Assembly (NCBI RefSeq): GCF_900100625.1
Contig: NZ_FMTY01000001.1
Coordinates: forward strand, 434,001-498,000
DNA from: Flavobacterium saliperosum
Lineage (GTDB): Bacteria > Bacteroidota > Bacteroidia > Flavobacteriales > Flavobacteriaceae
DNA length: 64,000 bases
Reading direction: 5' to 3'
Every line of letters starts with the position of its first letter. Position 1 is the first letter of the stretch. The notes under the pieces are model-generated. The model saw nothing but the letters and a program-made list of their open reading frames with translations, did no database searches and was not told where the DNA came from. The position numbers and the translations under genes were made by a program. This document shows positions 51,508 to 60,634 of this stretch, piece after piece.

Positions 51508-52407
51508 ATGCTAAAAGTAACAATAAAAGAAACGCAAAATCCAAGCATACTGAAGTTTGAATTTCCTGAATTTATATCAAGAAATCAGAATTTTGAGTTT
51601 AAGAATATAGACGAAACGTCCCCGTCACCACTGGCCAAACAGTTATTTTACCTTCCGTTTGTAAAAACCGTTTACATTTCCGGAAATTTTATTGCCATCG
51701 AAAAATTTTCAATCGTAGAATGGCACGAAGTGAAAGAACTGGTAGCCGAACAAATCGAAACTTTTGTTGACAAAGGAGGAAAAATCCTGAATATTGAAGA
51801 TTCGGCAAACAAAAAAGTGCCGGTAACCGTGTACAGCGAAACCACACCTAACCCATCAGTAATGAAATTCGTCGCCAGCAAGATGCTGACCAAAACCGCA
51901 GTGGAATGCAAAAATATCGATGAAACCGCTGCCTCTCCATTGGCGAAGGATTTGTTTACGTTTCCTTTCGTGAAAGAAGTGTTCATCGACGAAAATTATG
52001 TTTCCGTATCAAAATACGATGTGGCCGATTGGATGGAAATCACACAGGAAATCCGTTCGTTCATCAAAATCTATATTGAAGAAGGAAAAACCGTTATCGA
52101 CGAAACGCAATTGGTGAAAACCGCCAATCACGAAAAACAACAGGAAGAATATTTCGAAAAACTGGATGCTACCTCACAGCAAATCATTAACATTCTGGAA
52201 GAATATGTAAAACCTGCGGTACAGTCTGACGGAGGAAATATTGCTTTTCAATCGTATGACGAAAAAGAAAAACGTGTAAAAGTGATTCTTCAGGGGGCGT
52301 GCAGCGGCTGTCCGTCTTCCACATTCACACTGAAAAGCGGTATCGAGAACATGCTGAAAGAAATGCTTCACGATCAGGAAATCAAAGTAGAAGCAGTCAA
52401 CGGATAA
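51508..52407 (+). CDS. Nfu-type iron-sulfur scaffold with duplicated N-domain
   Basis: A 299-residue protein with three domains: two tandem Nfu_N-like units (residues about 3-92 with TQNPSILKFEF..NIDETSPSPLAKQLFYLPFVKTVYISGNFIAI, and about 105-195 with TPNPSVMKF..NIDETAASPLAKDLFTFPFVKEVFIDENYVSV), then a C-terminal NifU domain (about 222-299) with the cluster-binding CxxC at C265/C268 (GACSGCPSST). It delivers Fe-S clusters to apo-proteins. The start at 51508 is the ATG after the -7 box; an upstream TTG is less likely. Confidence 0.92.
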   Translation: MLKVTIKETQNPSILKFEFPEFISRNQNFEFKNIDETSPSPLAKQLFYLPFVKTVYISGNFIAIEKFSIVEWHEVKELVAEQIETFVDKGGKILNIEDSANKKVPVTVYSETTPNPSVMKFVASKMLTKTAVECKNIDETAASPLAKDLFTFPFVKEVFIDENYVSVSKYDVADWMEITQEIRSFIKIYIEEGKTVIDETQLVKTANHEKQQEEYFEKLDATSQQIINILEEYVKPAVQSDGGNIAFQSYDEKEKRVKVILQGACSGCPSSTFTLKSGIENMLKEMLHDQEIKVEAVNG

Positions 52408-52449
52408 TTCTGTCATTTGCTCTAAAACTTTTCTACAGAATTGTTTTTT
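52406..52449 (+). terminator. Terminator of the Nfu gene
   Basis: AATTCTGT (52406-52413) / ACAGAATT (52435-52442) with a 21-nt loop, followed by G and seven T. Confidence 0.6.
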
Positions 52450-52500
52450 AAGAAATTACGCTCTAAATTTATTAGCTAGAACCTTAAAAAACAACATATT

Positions 52501-52704
52501 ATGGGAGTAATGAAAGTTATCGAAATTCTGTCCAGTTCCGATGTGAGTTGGGAAGAAGCCACAAGAAAAGGCGTTGCCGAAGCAGCAAAAACCTTAAAAC
52601 ACATTCGTTCCGCTTACGTTCAGGAGCAGAGTGCCATGGTTAACGAGGACGGAAAAGTAACCGAATACCGCGTTAACCTGAAACTGTCTTTTGAAATTAA
52701 ATAA
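52501..52704 (+). CDS. Dodecin family flavin-binding protein
   Basis: A 67-residue protein of normal dodecin length. The pattern VMKVIEILSSSDVSWEEATRKGVAEAAKTLKHIRSAYVQEQSAMV is typical: strand, helix, two further strands. The usual flavin-stacking Trp is present in SSDVSWEEA (W18). Dodecins form hollow dodecamers that store flavins or CoA-like compounds. Monocistronic, with a terminator after it. Confidence 0.9.
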   Translation: MGVMKVIEILSSSDVSWEEATRKGVAEAAKTLKHIRSAYVQEQSAMVNEDGKVTEYRVNLKLSFEIK

Positions 52705-52727
52705 TTTTAAGAAATCACCGTACCTTT

Positions 52728-52756
52728 AAGCGTTCAATTTTTGGACGCTTTTTTAT
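52728..52756 (+). terminator. Terminator of the dodecin gene
   Basis: AAGCGT-C / G-ACGCTT stem around an AT-rich loop, followed by six T. Confidence 0.7.
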
Positions 52757-52764
52757 TTATAATC

Positions 52765-54786
52765 ATGAACGAATTACAACACGAAACCAGTCCCTACCTA
52801 CTCCAACACGCCAACAACCCCATTCATTGGAAAGCTTGGAACACGGCATCTTTGGCTACGGCTGAAAACGAAAACAAGCTTATCATTGTTAGCATTGGCT
52901 ATTCCGCTTGCCATTGGTGCCATGTGATGGAACACGAGAGTTTCGAAGACGATGCGGTAGCCCAAGTGATGAACTCCGATTTCATTTCCATAAAAGTGGA
53001 TCGCGAAGAACGCCCGGATGTCGATGCGGTTTACATGAAAGCCGTGCAACTGATGACCAAACAGGGCGGCTGGCCTTTAAATGTAGTTTGTCTGCCCGAC
53101 GGACGCCCGGTTTGGGGTGGCACGTATTTTAAAAAGGACAACTGGATGGATATCTTGAGCCAACTACAGGATATGTATCGTTCTACTCCGGAGAGAATGA
53201 TTGACTATGCTGGGAAATTACATCAGGGCATTCAGATTCTGGGTATTGTGGAGAAAAACCCTTCCGAAGAAAAAAGCAATCCCAACAACATAAAACCGCT
53301 AGTCGAAAAATGGTCAAAAAGTTTCGACTGGGAATTTGGCGGTTATGCAAGAGCACCGAAATTCATGATGCCCAACAATTATCTGTTTTTACAGCGTTAC
53401 GGCTATCAGACGCAATCAAAGGATTTGTTGGAATTTGTCGATTTAACGCTTACGCGGATGGCGCATGGCGGCTTATTCGACACGGTTGACGGCGGCTTTT
53501 CAAGATATTCCGTAGACATGCGCTGGCACGTGCCTCATTTCGAAAAGATGTTGTACGATAACGGCCAACTGATTTCACTCTATTCCGAAGCCTATAAAAG
53601 AACGCACAACCCGCTTTACAAAGAAGTGATTGAAAAAACGCTGACTTTCATTGAGCGCGAATTACTCAACAAAGACAACGCCTTTTTTTCGGCGCTTGAC
53701 GCTGATAGCATTAATGAAGTGGGCCTTTTGGAAGAAGGTGCTTTTTATGTCTGGAAAAAAGAACAACTGCAACACCTGCTGAAAAACGATTTTGACATTT
53801 TTACCGAGCTCTTCAACGTGAATGATTTCGGGTTTTGGGAACACGACAATTATGTTTTAATCCAAAGTCGGCCTTCTGAAGATATCGCATCACAATTCGG
53901 CCTGACCGAAAACGAATTACTGGAGAAAAAGAAAAACTGGGAACAACAGCTTTTCACCGAAAGGGAAAAACGTCCGAAACCACGATTAGACGATAAATCC
54001 CTGACCTCTTGGAATGCGATTATGCTAAAAGGGTATATAGACGCGTACAAAGCATTGGGCAACGAACACTATTTGGATATTGCCAAGAAAAACGCCCAAT
54101 TTATCATTGACAAACAATGGTCTCCGGAAGGTTTTCTTTGGCATTCCTACAAAAACGGGAAAAGCACCATCATCGGTTTTCTGGAAGATTATGCTTTTGT
54201 AATCGAAGCTTTCATAGCATTGTATCAGGCCACCCTGGAAGAAACCTATTTACATCAGGCCAAACAGCTAACCGATTACTGTCTGGAACATTTTTATGAC
54301 GAAGAAAAACAGTTTTTCACTTTTACCGCCCGTGACGGGGAACAACTGATTGCGCCTCATTTTGAAACCGAAGACAATGTAATACCGGCTTCCAATTCGG
54401 TCATGGCCAACAATCTATATGTATTGAGCCTTTTGTTTCATAACGGGTATTACGAAAAAGTCGCATTGCAAATGCTGCATCACATGATTCCCAACATGGA
54501 TTATGCCTCTGCCTACTCCAATTGGCTGAACCTTTGGCTGAATCAATCGGAGGACAATAAAGAACTGGCAATTTGCGGAAAAAAAGCCATAGAAAACACC
54601 CAAAGAGTGAATTCGGAATACATGCCACATGTGATAATCGCAGGAACGTCAAAAGTATCCAACCTGCCTTTTTTGGAAAACCGATTTGATGAAGAAAATC
54701 TTCTGTTTTATATTTGCCAAAATAAAAACTGCTTGTTGCCCAATTCGTCTTTGGAAGACACGATAGCTGAACTGAAAATCGACTAA
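52765..54786 (+). CDS. Thioredoxin-domain protein of the DUF255/YyaL family
   Basis: A 673-residue cytosolic protein. Residues about 1-165 are the DUF255 thioredoxin-like domain with the redox pair C49/C52 (YSACHWCHVMEHESFED) after the family opening NELQHETSPYLLQHANNPIHW. The rest is an alpha/alpha-barrel glycosidase-like domain (GGLFDTVDGGFSRYSVDMRWHVPHFEKMLYDNGQL). Family members (YyaL, human SPATA20) have no settled function. The start at 52765 gives the conserved N-terminus. A mechanosensitive channel gene follows after 5 nt. Confidence 0.92.
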   Translation: MNELQHETSPYLLQHANNPIHWKAWNTASLATAENENKLIIVSIGYSACHWCHVMEHESFEDDAVAQVMNSDFISIKVDREERPDVDAVYMKAVQLMTKQGGWPLNVVCLPDGRPVWGGTYFKKDNWMDILSQLQDMYRSTPERMIDYAGKLHQGIQILGIVEKNPSEEKSNPNNIKPLVEKWSKSFDWEFGGYARAPKFMMPNNYLFLQRYGYQTQSKDLLEFVDLTLTRMAHGGLFDTVDGGFSRYSVDMRWHVPHFEKMLYDNGQLISLYSEAYKRTHNPLYKEVIEKTLTFIERELLNKDNAFFSALDADSINEVGLLEEGAFYVWKKEQLQHLLKNDFDIFTELFNVNDFGFWEHDNYVLIQSRPSEDIASQFGLTENELLEKKKNWEQQLFTEREKRPKPRLDDKSLTSWNAIMLKGYIDAYKALGNEHYLDIAKKNAQFIIDKQWSPEGFLWHSYKNGKSTIIGFLEDYAFVIEAFIALYQATLEETYLHQAKQLTDYCLEHFYDEEKQFFTFTARDGEQLIAPHFETEDNVIPASNSVMANNLYVLSLLFHNGYYEKVALQMLHHMIPNMDYASAYSNWLNLWLNQSEDNKELAICGKKAIENTQRVNSEYMPHVIIAGTSKVSNLPFLENRFDEENLLFYICQNKNCLLPNSSLEDTIAELKID

Positions 54787-54791
54787 AAGCC

Positions 54792-55562
54792 ATGGAAGTA
54801 GAAAAAATGAATAACTTTTTCGTGCACTATTTTAATGTATTGCTTGATTATTCGCCCAGAGTGATTTCGGCGGCATTGGTATTGCTTGTCGGAATCTGGG
54901 CAATTAAAATTTTCAGGAAAGTAGCCGAAAAAATAATGATCAAACGCGAACTGGAACCAACGCTCATTCAGTTCATACTCGATATTTTAATTTGGGGGGT
55001 TCGCATCCTGCTTTTTGTAACGGTCATTTCCCGACTCGGAATTGAAACCTCGTCTTTCGTTGCTATTTTGGGAGCCATCGGTTTGGCTGTAGGGATGTCG
55101 TTACAAGGCTCGTTATCCAATTTCGCAGGCGGTATGCTCATTATAATGTTCAAGCCGTTTAAAGTAGGTGACAACATCGAAGCGCAGGGTGAAATCGGTA
55201 AAGTGATGGAAATCCATATTTTCACCACCAAAATACTCACCGCCCAAAACCAGATTATTTATATTCCGAATGGTGTCTTATCGAACGGGAAAATCAAAAA
55301 CTTCTCCCAAAAAAACACCCGTCGCAGTGATCTGATTGTGCGTACCGGTTATGATTCGAACATCAAAACCGTAAAAAGCGAATTGGAAGCCATTGTTAAA
55401 AATCATCCGAAAGTACTGAAATCACCAGCACCGGAAGTCACCGTAAACGAACTTACGGACGCCACCGTAAATTTCGCGGTTCGGGTTTGGGTCAAAAATG
55501 CCGATTTGTCTTTGGTGAATTCCGATATCTTGGAACAGAGTAAAAGCGTGATTAAGATTTAG
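54792..55562 (+). CDS. MscS-family mechanosensitive channel, C-terminally short
   Basis: A 256-residue channel. Three membrane helices are seen (about 15-38, 58-80 and 85-115), the last being the pore helix with AILGAIGLAVGMSLQGSLSNFAGGMLIIMFKPFKVGDNIE, the MscS hallmark. The cytoplasmic beta and alpha/beta domains follow. The protein ends at about NSDILEQSKSVIKI, just where E. coli MscS continues with roughly 25 more residues including the terminal beta-barrel (the GIS(F)PYPQ segment). The other reading frames after the stop do not restore it. The 3' end overlaps convergent tsaB by 11 nt. Confidence 0.88.
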   Translation: MEVEKMNNFFVHYFNVLLDYSPRVISAALVLLVGIWAIKIFRKVAEKIMIKRELEPTLIQFILDILIWGVRILLFVTVISRLGIETSSFVAILGAIGLAVGMSLQGSLSNFAGGMLIIMFKPFKVGDNIEAQGEIGKVMEIHIFTTKILTAQNQIIYIPNGVLSNGKIKNFSQKNTRRSDLIVRTGYDSNIKTVKSELEAIVKNHPKVLKSPAPEVTVNELTDATVNFAVRVWVKNADLSLVNSDILEQSKSVIKI

Positions 55563-56223
55563 CTTTGGTGGTCATCACAAAGTCTTTCAGATAAAAAGGT
55601 TCAAAATAGGCGACATCCACAAAGTCGCTTTTTTTGTATTTCTCAAACGACATCAGACCCATTTCGTTGGAAGACGGAAAAATGATTTCGTCATGATACA
55701 CAAACTTTTCCGAACGTAACACATCCTTGCATTTCATCGCGCCATCGCCTACCAAATGCATTGTTTCGGATAGTTCCGAATACGTGGTTTCGTTAATAAT
55801 CTCAGCTTTCGTCTCTCTTGTTTTGGAATAGTTTTTATCAAAAAAAGCGGTAAAGACTTCCATACGACGGGCATCAATCATCGGAACGATAATGCCGTTT
55901 TCGATTATAATCTTACGTGCTAATGCTTCCAGGGTATCCACAGCAATCAGCGGAATATTCAGGGAATAACACAATCCTTTCGCGGCCGAAACTCCAATGC
56001 GCAATCCGGTATAGGAACCCGGACCCTGACTCACCGCCACGGCTTTCAGATCCTGAAACGTGATTCCGGCTTCCTGCAAGGCCTCTTCAAAGAAAACGTG
56101 CAGCTTTTCGGCATGGGAATAGCCTTCCTCCGCCACTTCAATGCAAACAACGGTTTTTCCTTCGTTAGCAAGGGTTACCGAACAATTTTTGGTTGCCGTT
56201 TCAATGTTTAAAATGTATGCCAT
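55552..56223 (-). CDS. tsaB: tRNA threonylcarbamoyladenosine biosynthesis protein TsaB
   Basis: A 223-residue ASKHA-fold protein, partner of TsaD in making t6A37 of tRNA. The opening ILNIETATKNCSVTLA and the segment AVSQGPGSYTGLRIGVSAAKGLCYSLNIPLIAVDTLEALA (about 66-105) are diagnostic. The start at 56223 gives MAYILNIET; an in-frame ATG seven codons earlier is less likely. It is tail to tail with mscS (11-nt overlap) and lies after the adaptor gene terminator. Confidence 0.94.
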   Translation of the reverse strand: MAYILNIETATKNCSVTLANEGKTVVCIEVAEEGYSHAEKLHVFFEEALQEAGITFQDLKAVAVSQGPGSYTGLRIGVSAAKGLCYSLNIPLIAVDTLEALARKIIIENGIIVPMIDARRMEVFTAFFDKNYSKTRETKAEIINETTYSELSETMHLVGDGAMKCKDVLRSEKFVYHDEIIFPSSNEMGLMSFEKYKKSDFVDVAYFEPFYLKDFVMTTKAKS

Positions 56224-56261
56224 AGGTTTTGAAATTATTGGCAAAGATACTGATTAGAATT

Positions 56262-56294
56262 AAAAAAGGCTTTCAGTACAACCGAAAGCCTTTT
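56262..56294 (-). terminator. Terminator of the tolC-adaptor operon
   Basis: AAAAGGCTTTC / GAAAGCCTTTT, 11 pairs with a 9-nt loop and a T-run on the minus strand. Confidence 0.85.
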
Positions 56295-56296
56295 CC

Positions 56297-57613
56297 TTAT
56301 GCTTTTTTATCCTTTTCCTTTTCTTCGGAATCTTTTTTCTTGATGGTGACTTTATCGCCCGGATTCAATTCTTTGGTCACGGTGGTATACGGACCGATGA
56401 TAATCACATCGCCTTTTTGCAATCCGCTTACCACTTCAATATTCGTATCATCCTGAATTCCGGTTTTAATCACACGGATTTTCGCTTTATCCCCCACTTT
56501 CACAAAGACACATTCGAATTTCTTATCGGTTGAACCTTTAATTTTTTCTTCCTGTTCTTTTTCCAGTTCTTTCAACACATCTTTTTTGGTTGCTGTGGTA
56601 TCCGATTTCATTACCACCGCACTGATAGGCACGGCCAAAACATTTTCTTTTCTCGTGGTAATGATATCTACCGTAGCGGTCATTCCCGGACGGAAAGGGG
56701 AAAAATTAGCCGGTTTTCCTTCCATCAGATCCATGTACGATTCTTTCAGAATGCGCACTTTCACTTTAAAATTGGTCACCTGATCGGCCGATGTTGTTGC
56801 CACCGAAGAATTGGAAATACTGGTCACAACCCCTTTGAACTCTTTCTTCAGATAGGCATCGACTTCTATTTTCGCTTCGTCACCAATACTGATTTTAACG
56901 ATATCGTTTTCATTCACATCCACTTCCACTTCCATGTTGTTCAGGTTGGCTACACGAAGCAATTCGGTTCCCGCCATTTGTTGGGTTCCCAAAACTCGCT
57001 CGCCCAGTTCCACATCCAATTTTGAAATGGTTCCGTCTGCCGGAGCATAAATGGTGGTTCTTCCTAAGTTATCCTGAGCTTCGGTTACGGTTGCCGATGC
57101 ACTTTTCATATTGTAATACGCCGATTGCTTGTTGGCCTGAGCCACTTCATAAGCAGCAACCACCTTGTCCCATTCCGCTTTGGAAATCACGCCTTTATCG
57201 AAAAGTCTCTTGTTACGGTCGTAATTCCCTTTGGCTTCTTTTAACTGCGCATCTGCCTGATTCAATCCTGCTTTTGTGGTTGACAAAGAAGCAACGGTTC
57301 TATTCACACCTGATTCGTAAATATCCGGGTTGATTTTTACCAACAAATCGCCTTTCTTAACGGTTTGCCCTTCTTTTACAGGTAACGCAATAATTTCTCC
57401 GGAAACTTCCGAGGAGATTTTCACTTCCACTTCCGGCTGAATTTTTCCGGTAGCCGAAACGGTTTCCACAATGGTAATCGCATCGGTTTTAGCGGTTTCC
57501 ACTTCTTTTCCGGTTTCTTTATTTCCGATAACGCCTTTTTTGCTTAATACAACCAGAATAGCTACCAAAGCAACTACTCCACCTAATAATAAATATTTTG
57601 TTTTTGCTGTCAT
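56297..57613 (-). CDS. Periplasmic adaptor subunit (HlyD/MacA type) of a tripartite efflux system
   Basis: A 438-residue membrane-fusion protein with an N-terminal membrane anchor (about 6-24). The first lipoyl half-motif is GEIIALPVKEGQTVKKGDLLVKINPDI (about 70-96), a helical hairpin follows (about 100-165), and the second lipoyl half is TTIYAPADGTISKLDVELGERVLG (about 175-198). Beta-barrel and membrane-proximal domains complete it, with a Lys/Glu-rich C-terminus. It follows the TolC gene by 3 nt. No inner-membrane pump gene is present on the other side, so its partner is encoded elsewhere. Confidence 0.92.
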   Translation of the reverse strand: MTAKTKYLLLGGVVALVAILVVLSKKGVIGNKETGKEVETAKTDAITIVETVSATGKIQPEVEVKISSEVSGEIIALPVKEGQTVKKGDLLVKINPDIYESGVNRTVASLSTTKAGLNQADAQLKEAKGNYDRNKRLFDKGVISKAEWDKVVAAYEVAQANKQSAYYNMKSASATVTEAQDNLGRTTIYAPADGTISKLDVELGERVLGTQQMAGTELLRVANLNNMEVEVDVNENDIVKISIGDEAKIEVDAYLKKEFKGVVTSISNSSVATTSADQVTNFKVKVRILKESYMDLMEGKPANFSPFRPGMTATVDIITTRKENVLAVPISAVVMKSDTTATKKDVLKELEKEQEEKIKGSTDKKFECVFVKVGDKAKIRVIKTGIQDDTNIEVVSGLQKGDVIIIGPYTTVTKELNPGDKVTIKKKDSEEKEKDKKA

Positions 57614-57616
57614 GAT

Positions 57617-59062
57617 TTATTGTTTTGATACAATCGGAATACCGAAGTAAAATTCTAATATTTTGGTTCTGAAAATATAATCGTATTTGGTTCGCAATAC
57701 TTCGGACTGCGCATTTACATATAAGGTTTGTGACTGATTGAAATCGAAGACATTCATCAAGCCCACTTCGTAACGTTCTTTGGCATAATTGAAAGCCTGC
57801 TCTCTGGATTCCAAAGTGGAAACCGCTGCCTCATACGCTTTTAATGCGCCTTTCGTGTCAGTATAAGCCGTGTAAACCGTACGTTCCAAATCCAATCCGG
57901 TTTGTTCCAGACTGATTTTTGAACGTTCTAACGCCACTTTGGAGCGTGCCACATTGTTTCTCACGGAAAATCCGTTTAAAATCGGAATTGTTAACGACAA
58001 TCCGAAATTTTGTCCTTTGTTATCACTGAACTGATCCGTGATGGATTTTGGTTTGCCTAAAACCGGTGAGAAATTGGGCTGTAAAACCAACTGATTGGTT
58101 CCGTCAACATAACCGATAGCGGATGTTGGATTGTTGGCGTCGGGTTCAAAACCTACTATCCTATCAGAATAGGCCGCTCTCGTGCTAAAACTATAAAATC
58201 CAGACAACGTTGGCTGGTAAGCACCACGAGCTATCATCAAATCCCTTTCGGCAACTTTTACATTAGTTTCGGCCAATTTTATGTCGGTACGCGTTTCTTT
58301 GGCTTTCTCAAAAATCGCTTTCGGATCCTGCAACAAAATGGAACTTTCCCCTACGACTGAAGAGGCGTCCACAATGTCAAATTCCTGAAAATTATCCAGT
58401 TGCAGCAATTGCGCAAGGCTTAATTTAGAAATCAGCAATGCGTTTTCTGCAGCAATCAATCTTTGGTTGTCGGTTGCTACGGTTGCTTTCACGTCCAGCA
58501 AATCGCCTCTTGGCACAACACCGGCGTCGACCAATTCCTGAGAACGCAGTAATTGCTTGTTATCGTAAGCCAACTGTTCTTGTTGTACTTTCAGGTTTTC
58601 CTTATTGAAAATAATCTGCAGGTACGCATTAACCACGTTGAGTGACACGTCTTCCTGCATTTTGGTTAACTGATATTTGGAAGCCATAATCGAGAGGTTG
58701 GCTTTTCGCAACTGATTCTGATTTTGTAATCCCTTGTAAATATCAATACCCACATTTAGTCCGGCCGAGGTAAACTGCGTGGTTTGGTTTTCCAACAAAC
58801 CGGTGGTAATGTTCTGGTTCAAACCGATGTTCCACGAATGGGATGCCTGAGCGTTAATGGAAGGCAAGAAATTACCATAAGCATCTCTCTTGGAAATATC
58901 CGAAAGCTGCTGATCTAAAGTTGTATTTCTGATGGAAATGTTTTTCTCCAGGGCATAATTTACGCATTCCTCCAAAGTCCACTTTTTTGTTTGGGCTTTC
59001 GAATGAAAGGAAACCAGCAGTAATCCGAAAAACAAGGTTTTAATTGTTGTTGTACTTTTCAT
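57617..59062 (-). CDS. TolC family outer-membrane efflux protein
   Basis: A 481-residue exported protein (signal MKSTTTIKTLFFGLLLVSFHSKAQ). It opens WTLEECVNYALEKNISIRNTTLDQQLSDISKRDAYGNFLPSINAQASHSW, the TolC repeat start, and repeats the helix-strand pattern in the second half (about residues 265-480). It forms the trimeric outer-membrane exit duct. The start at 59062 opens the signal peptide; the ATG nine codons upstream is unlikely. First gene of a two-gene operon with the adaptor. Confidence 0.93.
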   Translation of the reverse strand: MKSTTTIKTLFFGLLLVSFHSKAQTKKWTLEECVNYALEKNISIRNTTLDQQLSDISKRDAYGNFLPSINAQASHSWNIGLNQNITTGLLENQTTQFTSAGLNVGIDIYKGLQNQNQLRKANLSIMASKYQLTKMQEDVSLNVVNAYLQIIFNKENLKVQQEQLAYDNKQLLRSQELVDAGVVPRGDLLDVKATVATDNQRLIAAENALLISKLSLAQLLQLDNFQEFDIVDASSVVGESSILLQDPKAIFEKAKETRTDIKLAETNVKVAERDLMIARGAYQPTLSGFYSFSTRAAYSDRIVGFEPDANNPTSAIGYVDGTNQLVLQPNFSPVLGKPKSITDQFSDNKGQNFGLSLTIPILNGFSVRNNVARSKVALERSKISLEQTGLDLERTVYTAYTDTKGALKAYEAAVSTLESREQAFNYAKERYEVGLMNVFDFNQSQTLYVNAQSEVLRTKYDYIFRTKILEFYFGIPIVSKQ

Positions 59063-59210
59063 ATGGTTCTTTTGAAAAGAGAGGCACAAAGATATAGTAT
59101 TGCGAGTAATCTCTTATTCTTAAAAAACATAAGACGCATTTCTTTACAAAAAGTTACAGTTCACAAGGCATAAAAATTATACTTTTACATGGTTATATTT
59201 AAAATGCATC

Positions 59211-60602
59211 ATGAAAACATTTATTTCATTAGTTGCCGTTTTTGCAATTTTTCTGATATTCATCAGTTGTTCTGCCACAAAAAAAGTGGAAGCGCTGAAA
59301 CCCCTGCCGAGCGACACCAAGCCTACTGTTTACAAAACTACCACATCTTACATCAACATGCCGGTGGAAGTGCCGCTGAAGGAAATCGAAAACCAACTAA
59401 ACAAAAGCTTGTCGGGATTGATTTATAACGACAGTATTCTGGATGACGACAAAACCGAAATGAAAATCTGGAAACAGGCGCCGATAAAACTGATTGAGAA
59501 AAACGGTAAAATCCAATCCGTAGTTCCGATGAAAATCTGGGCGAAAGTAAAATACGGCACCGATTATTTGGGACTGAACGATACCCGCGAGATCAACCTG
59601 AACGGAACGATTACACTTTTAAGCGATGCCCGCCTTTCGAACTGGAAATTAACCACTACCTCGGAAATTGAGGATTTTGAGTGGAGCGAAAGTCCGTCGA
59701 TTGTGGTGGGTGGCAGAAATGTTCCGATAACCTATCTGGTGAATCCGACGTTGCGTATCTTCAAATCGAAAATTGCCAAAAAAATTGACGATGCCATTAA
59801 CAAGTCGACCGACTTCAAGCCAATGGTGTTATCTGTTTTAGAAAGATTGAGCACTCCGTTCCAAACCAGCGAGCAATATGAAACCTGGTTCAAGCTGATT
59901 CCCTCCGAATTGTATGTCACCGATGCCGTATTGTCTAAAAGTAAAATCACCATGGATATGGGCCTGAAATGCAGCATGCAGACCATTGTGGGACAACAAC
60001 CGCTCAACACGTTTAAAAAGGAAAACATCGTTTTGAAACCGGTAAGCAAAATGCCGAACAAAATTGAAGCCACTGTGGCGGCGGTTTCAACCTACGAAAG
60101 CGCTTCCCGCATCCTGACTAAAAATTTTCAGGGACAAACCTTCGCTTCCGGAAGCCGAAAAATAACCGTACAAAAAGTCGATTTATGGCATAAAGACGGT
60201 AAAATGATCATTGCTTTGGATATGATTGGCAGCATTGACGGCACCATTTATCTTTCCGGTTTTCCGAATTACAATTCGGTTACCAAAGAAATCTATTTTG
60301 ATCAGTTGGATTATGTGCTGAACACGAAAGGCGTACTAACCAAGACTGCCAATTGGCTCTTGAGCGGAATGATTCTGAAAAAAATACAGGAAAGTTGCCG
60401 GTATTCGATTAAAGGAAATTTAGAGGACGGAAAGAAAAACATGCAGCCGTATTTAGCCAACTATTCGCCAATGAAAGGTGTTTTTGTCAACGGCACCCTA
60501 AATGATTTCGAATTTGACAAAGTGGAACTCACCGATAAGGCGATTATTGCCTTTATTAAAACCTCAGGACAAATGAGTGTGAAAATTGATGGGATGGAGT
60601 AA
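59211..60602 (+). CDS. DUF4403 lipoprotein
   Basis: A 463-residue lipoprotein (lipobox IFISC, C20). The mature part begins SATKKVEALKPLPSDTKPTVYKTTTSYINMPVEVPLKEIENQLNKSLSGLIY, the DUF4403 opening, and is beta-rich throughout with two similar halves suggested by repeated strand patterns. DUF4403 proteins are Bacteroidota envelope lipoproteins of unknown function that may carry a lipid-binding tubular fold. It is divergent from tolC and shares a bidirectional terminator with the oxidase-assembly cluster. Confidence 0.85.
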   Translation: MKTFISLVAVFAIFLIFISCSATKKVEALKPLPSDTKPTVYKTTTSYINMPVEVPLKEIENQLNKSLSGLIYNDSILDDDKTEMKIWKQAPIKLIEKNGKIQSVVPMKIWAKVKYGTDYLGLNDTREINLNGTITLLSDARLSNWKLTTTSEIEDFEWSESPSIVVGGRNVPITYLVNPTLRIFKSKIAKKIDDAINKSTDFKPMVLSVLERLSTPFQTSEQYETWFKLIPSELYVTDAVLSKSKITMDMGLKCSMQTIVGQQPLNTFKKENIVLKPVSKMPNKIEATVAAVSTYESASRILTKNFQGQTFASGSRKITVQKVDLWHKDGKMIIALDMIGSIDGTIYLSGFPNYNSVTKEIYFDQLDYVLNTKGVLTKTANWLLSGMILKKIQESCRYSIKGNLEDGKKNMQPYLANYSPMKGVFVNGTLNDFEFDKVELTDKAIIAFIKTSGQMSVKIDGME

Positions 60603-60604
60603 TT

Positions 60605-60629
60605 CAGATTGCAGATTGCAGATGATCTG
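60605..60629 (+). repeat. Heptamer tandem repeat
   Basis: CAGATTG, CAGATTG, CAGATGA at 60605, 60612 and 60619, followed by TCTG; it lies between the DUF4403 stop and the terminator. Confidence 0.6.
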
Positions 60630-60634
60630 TAAAT

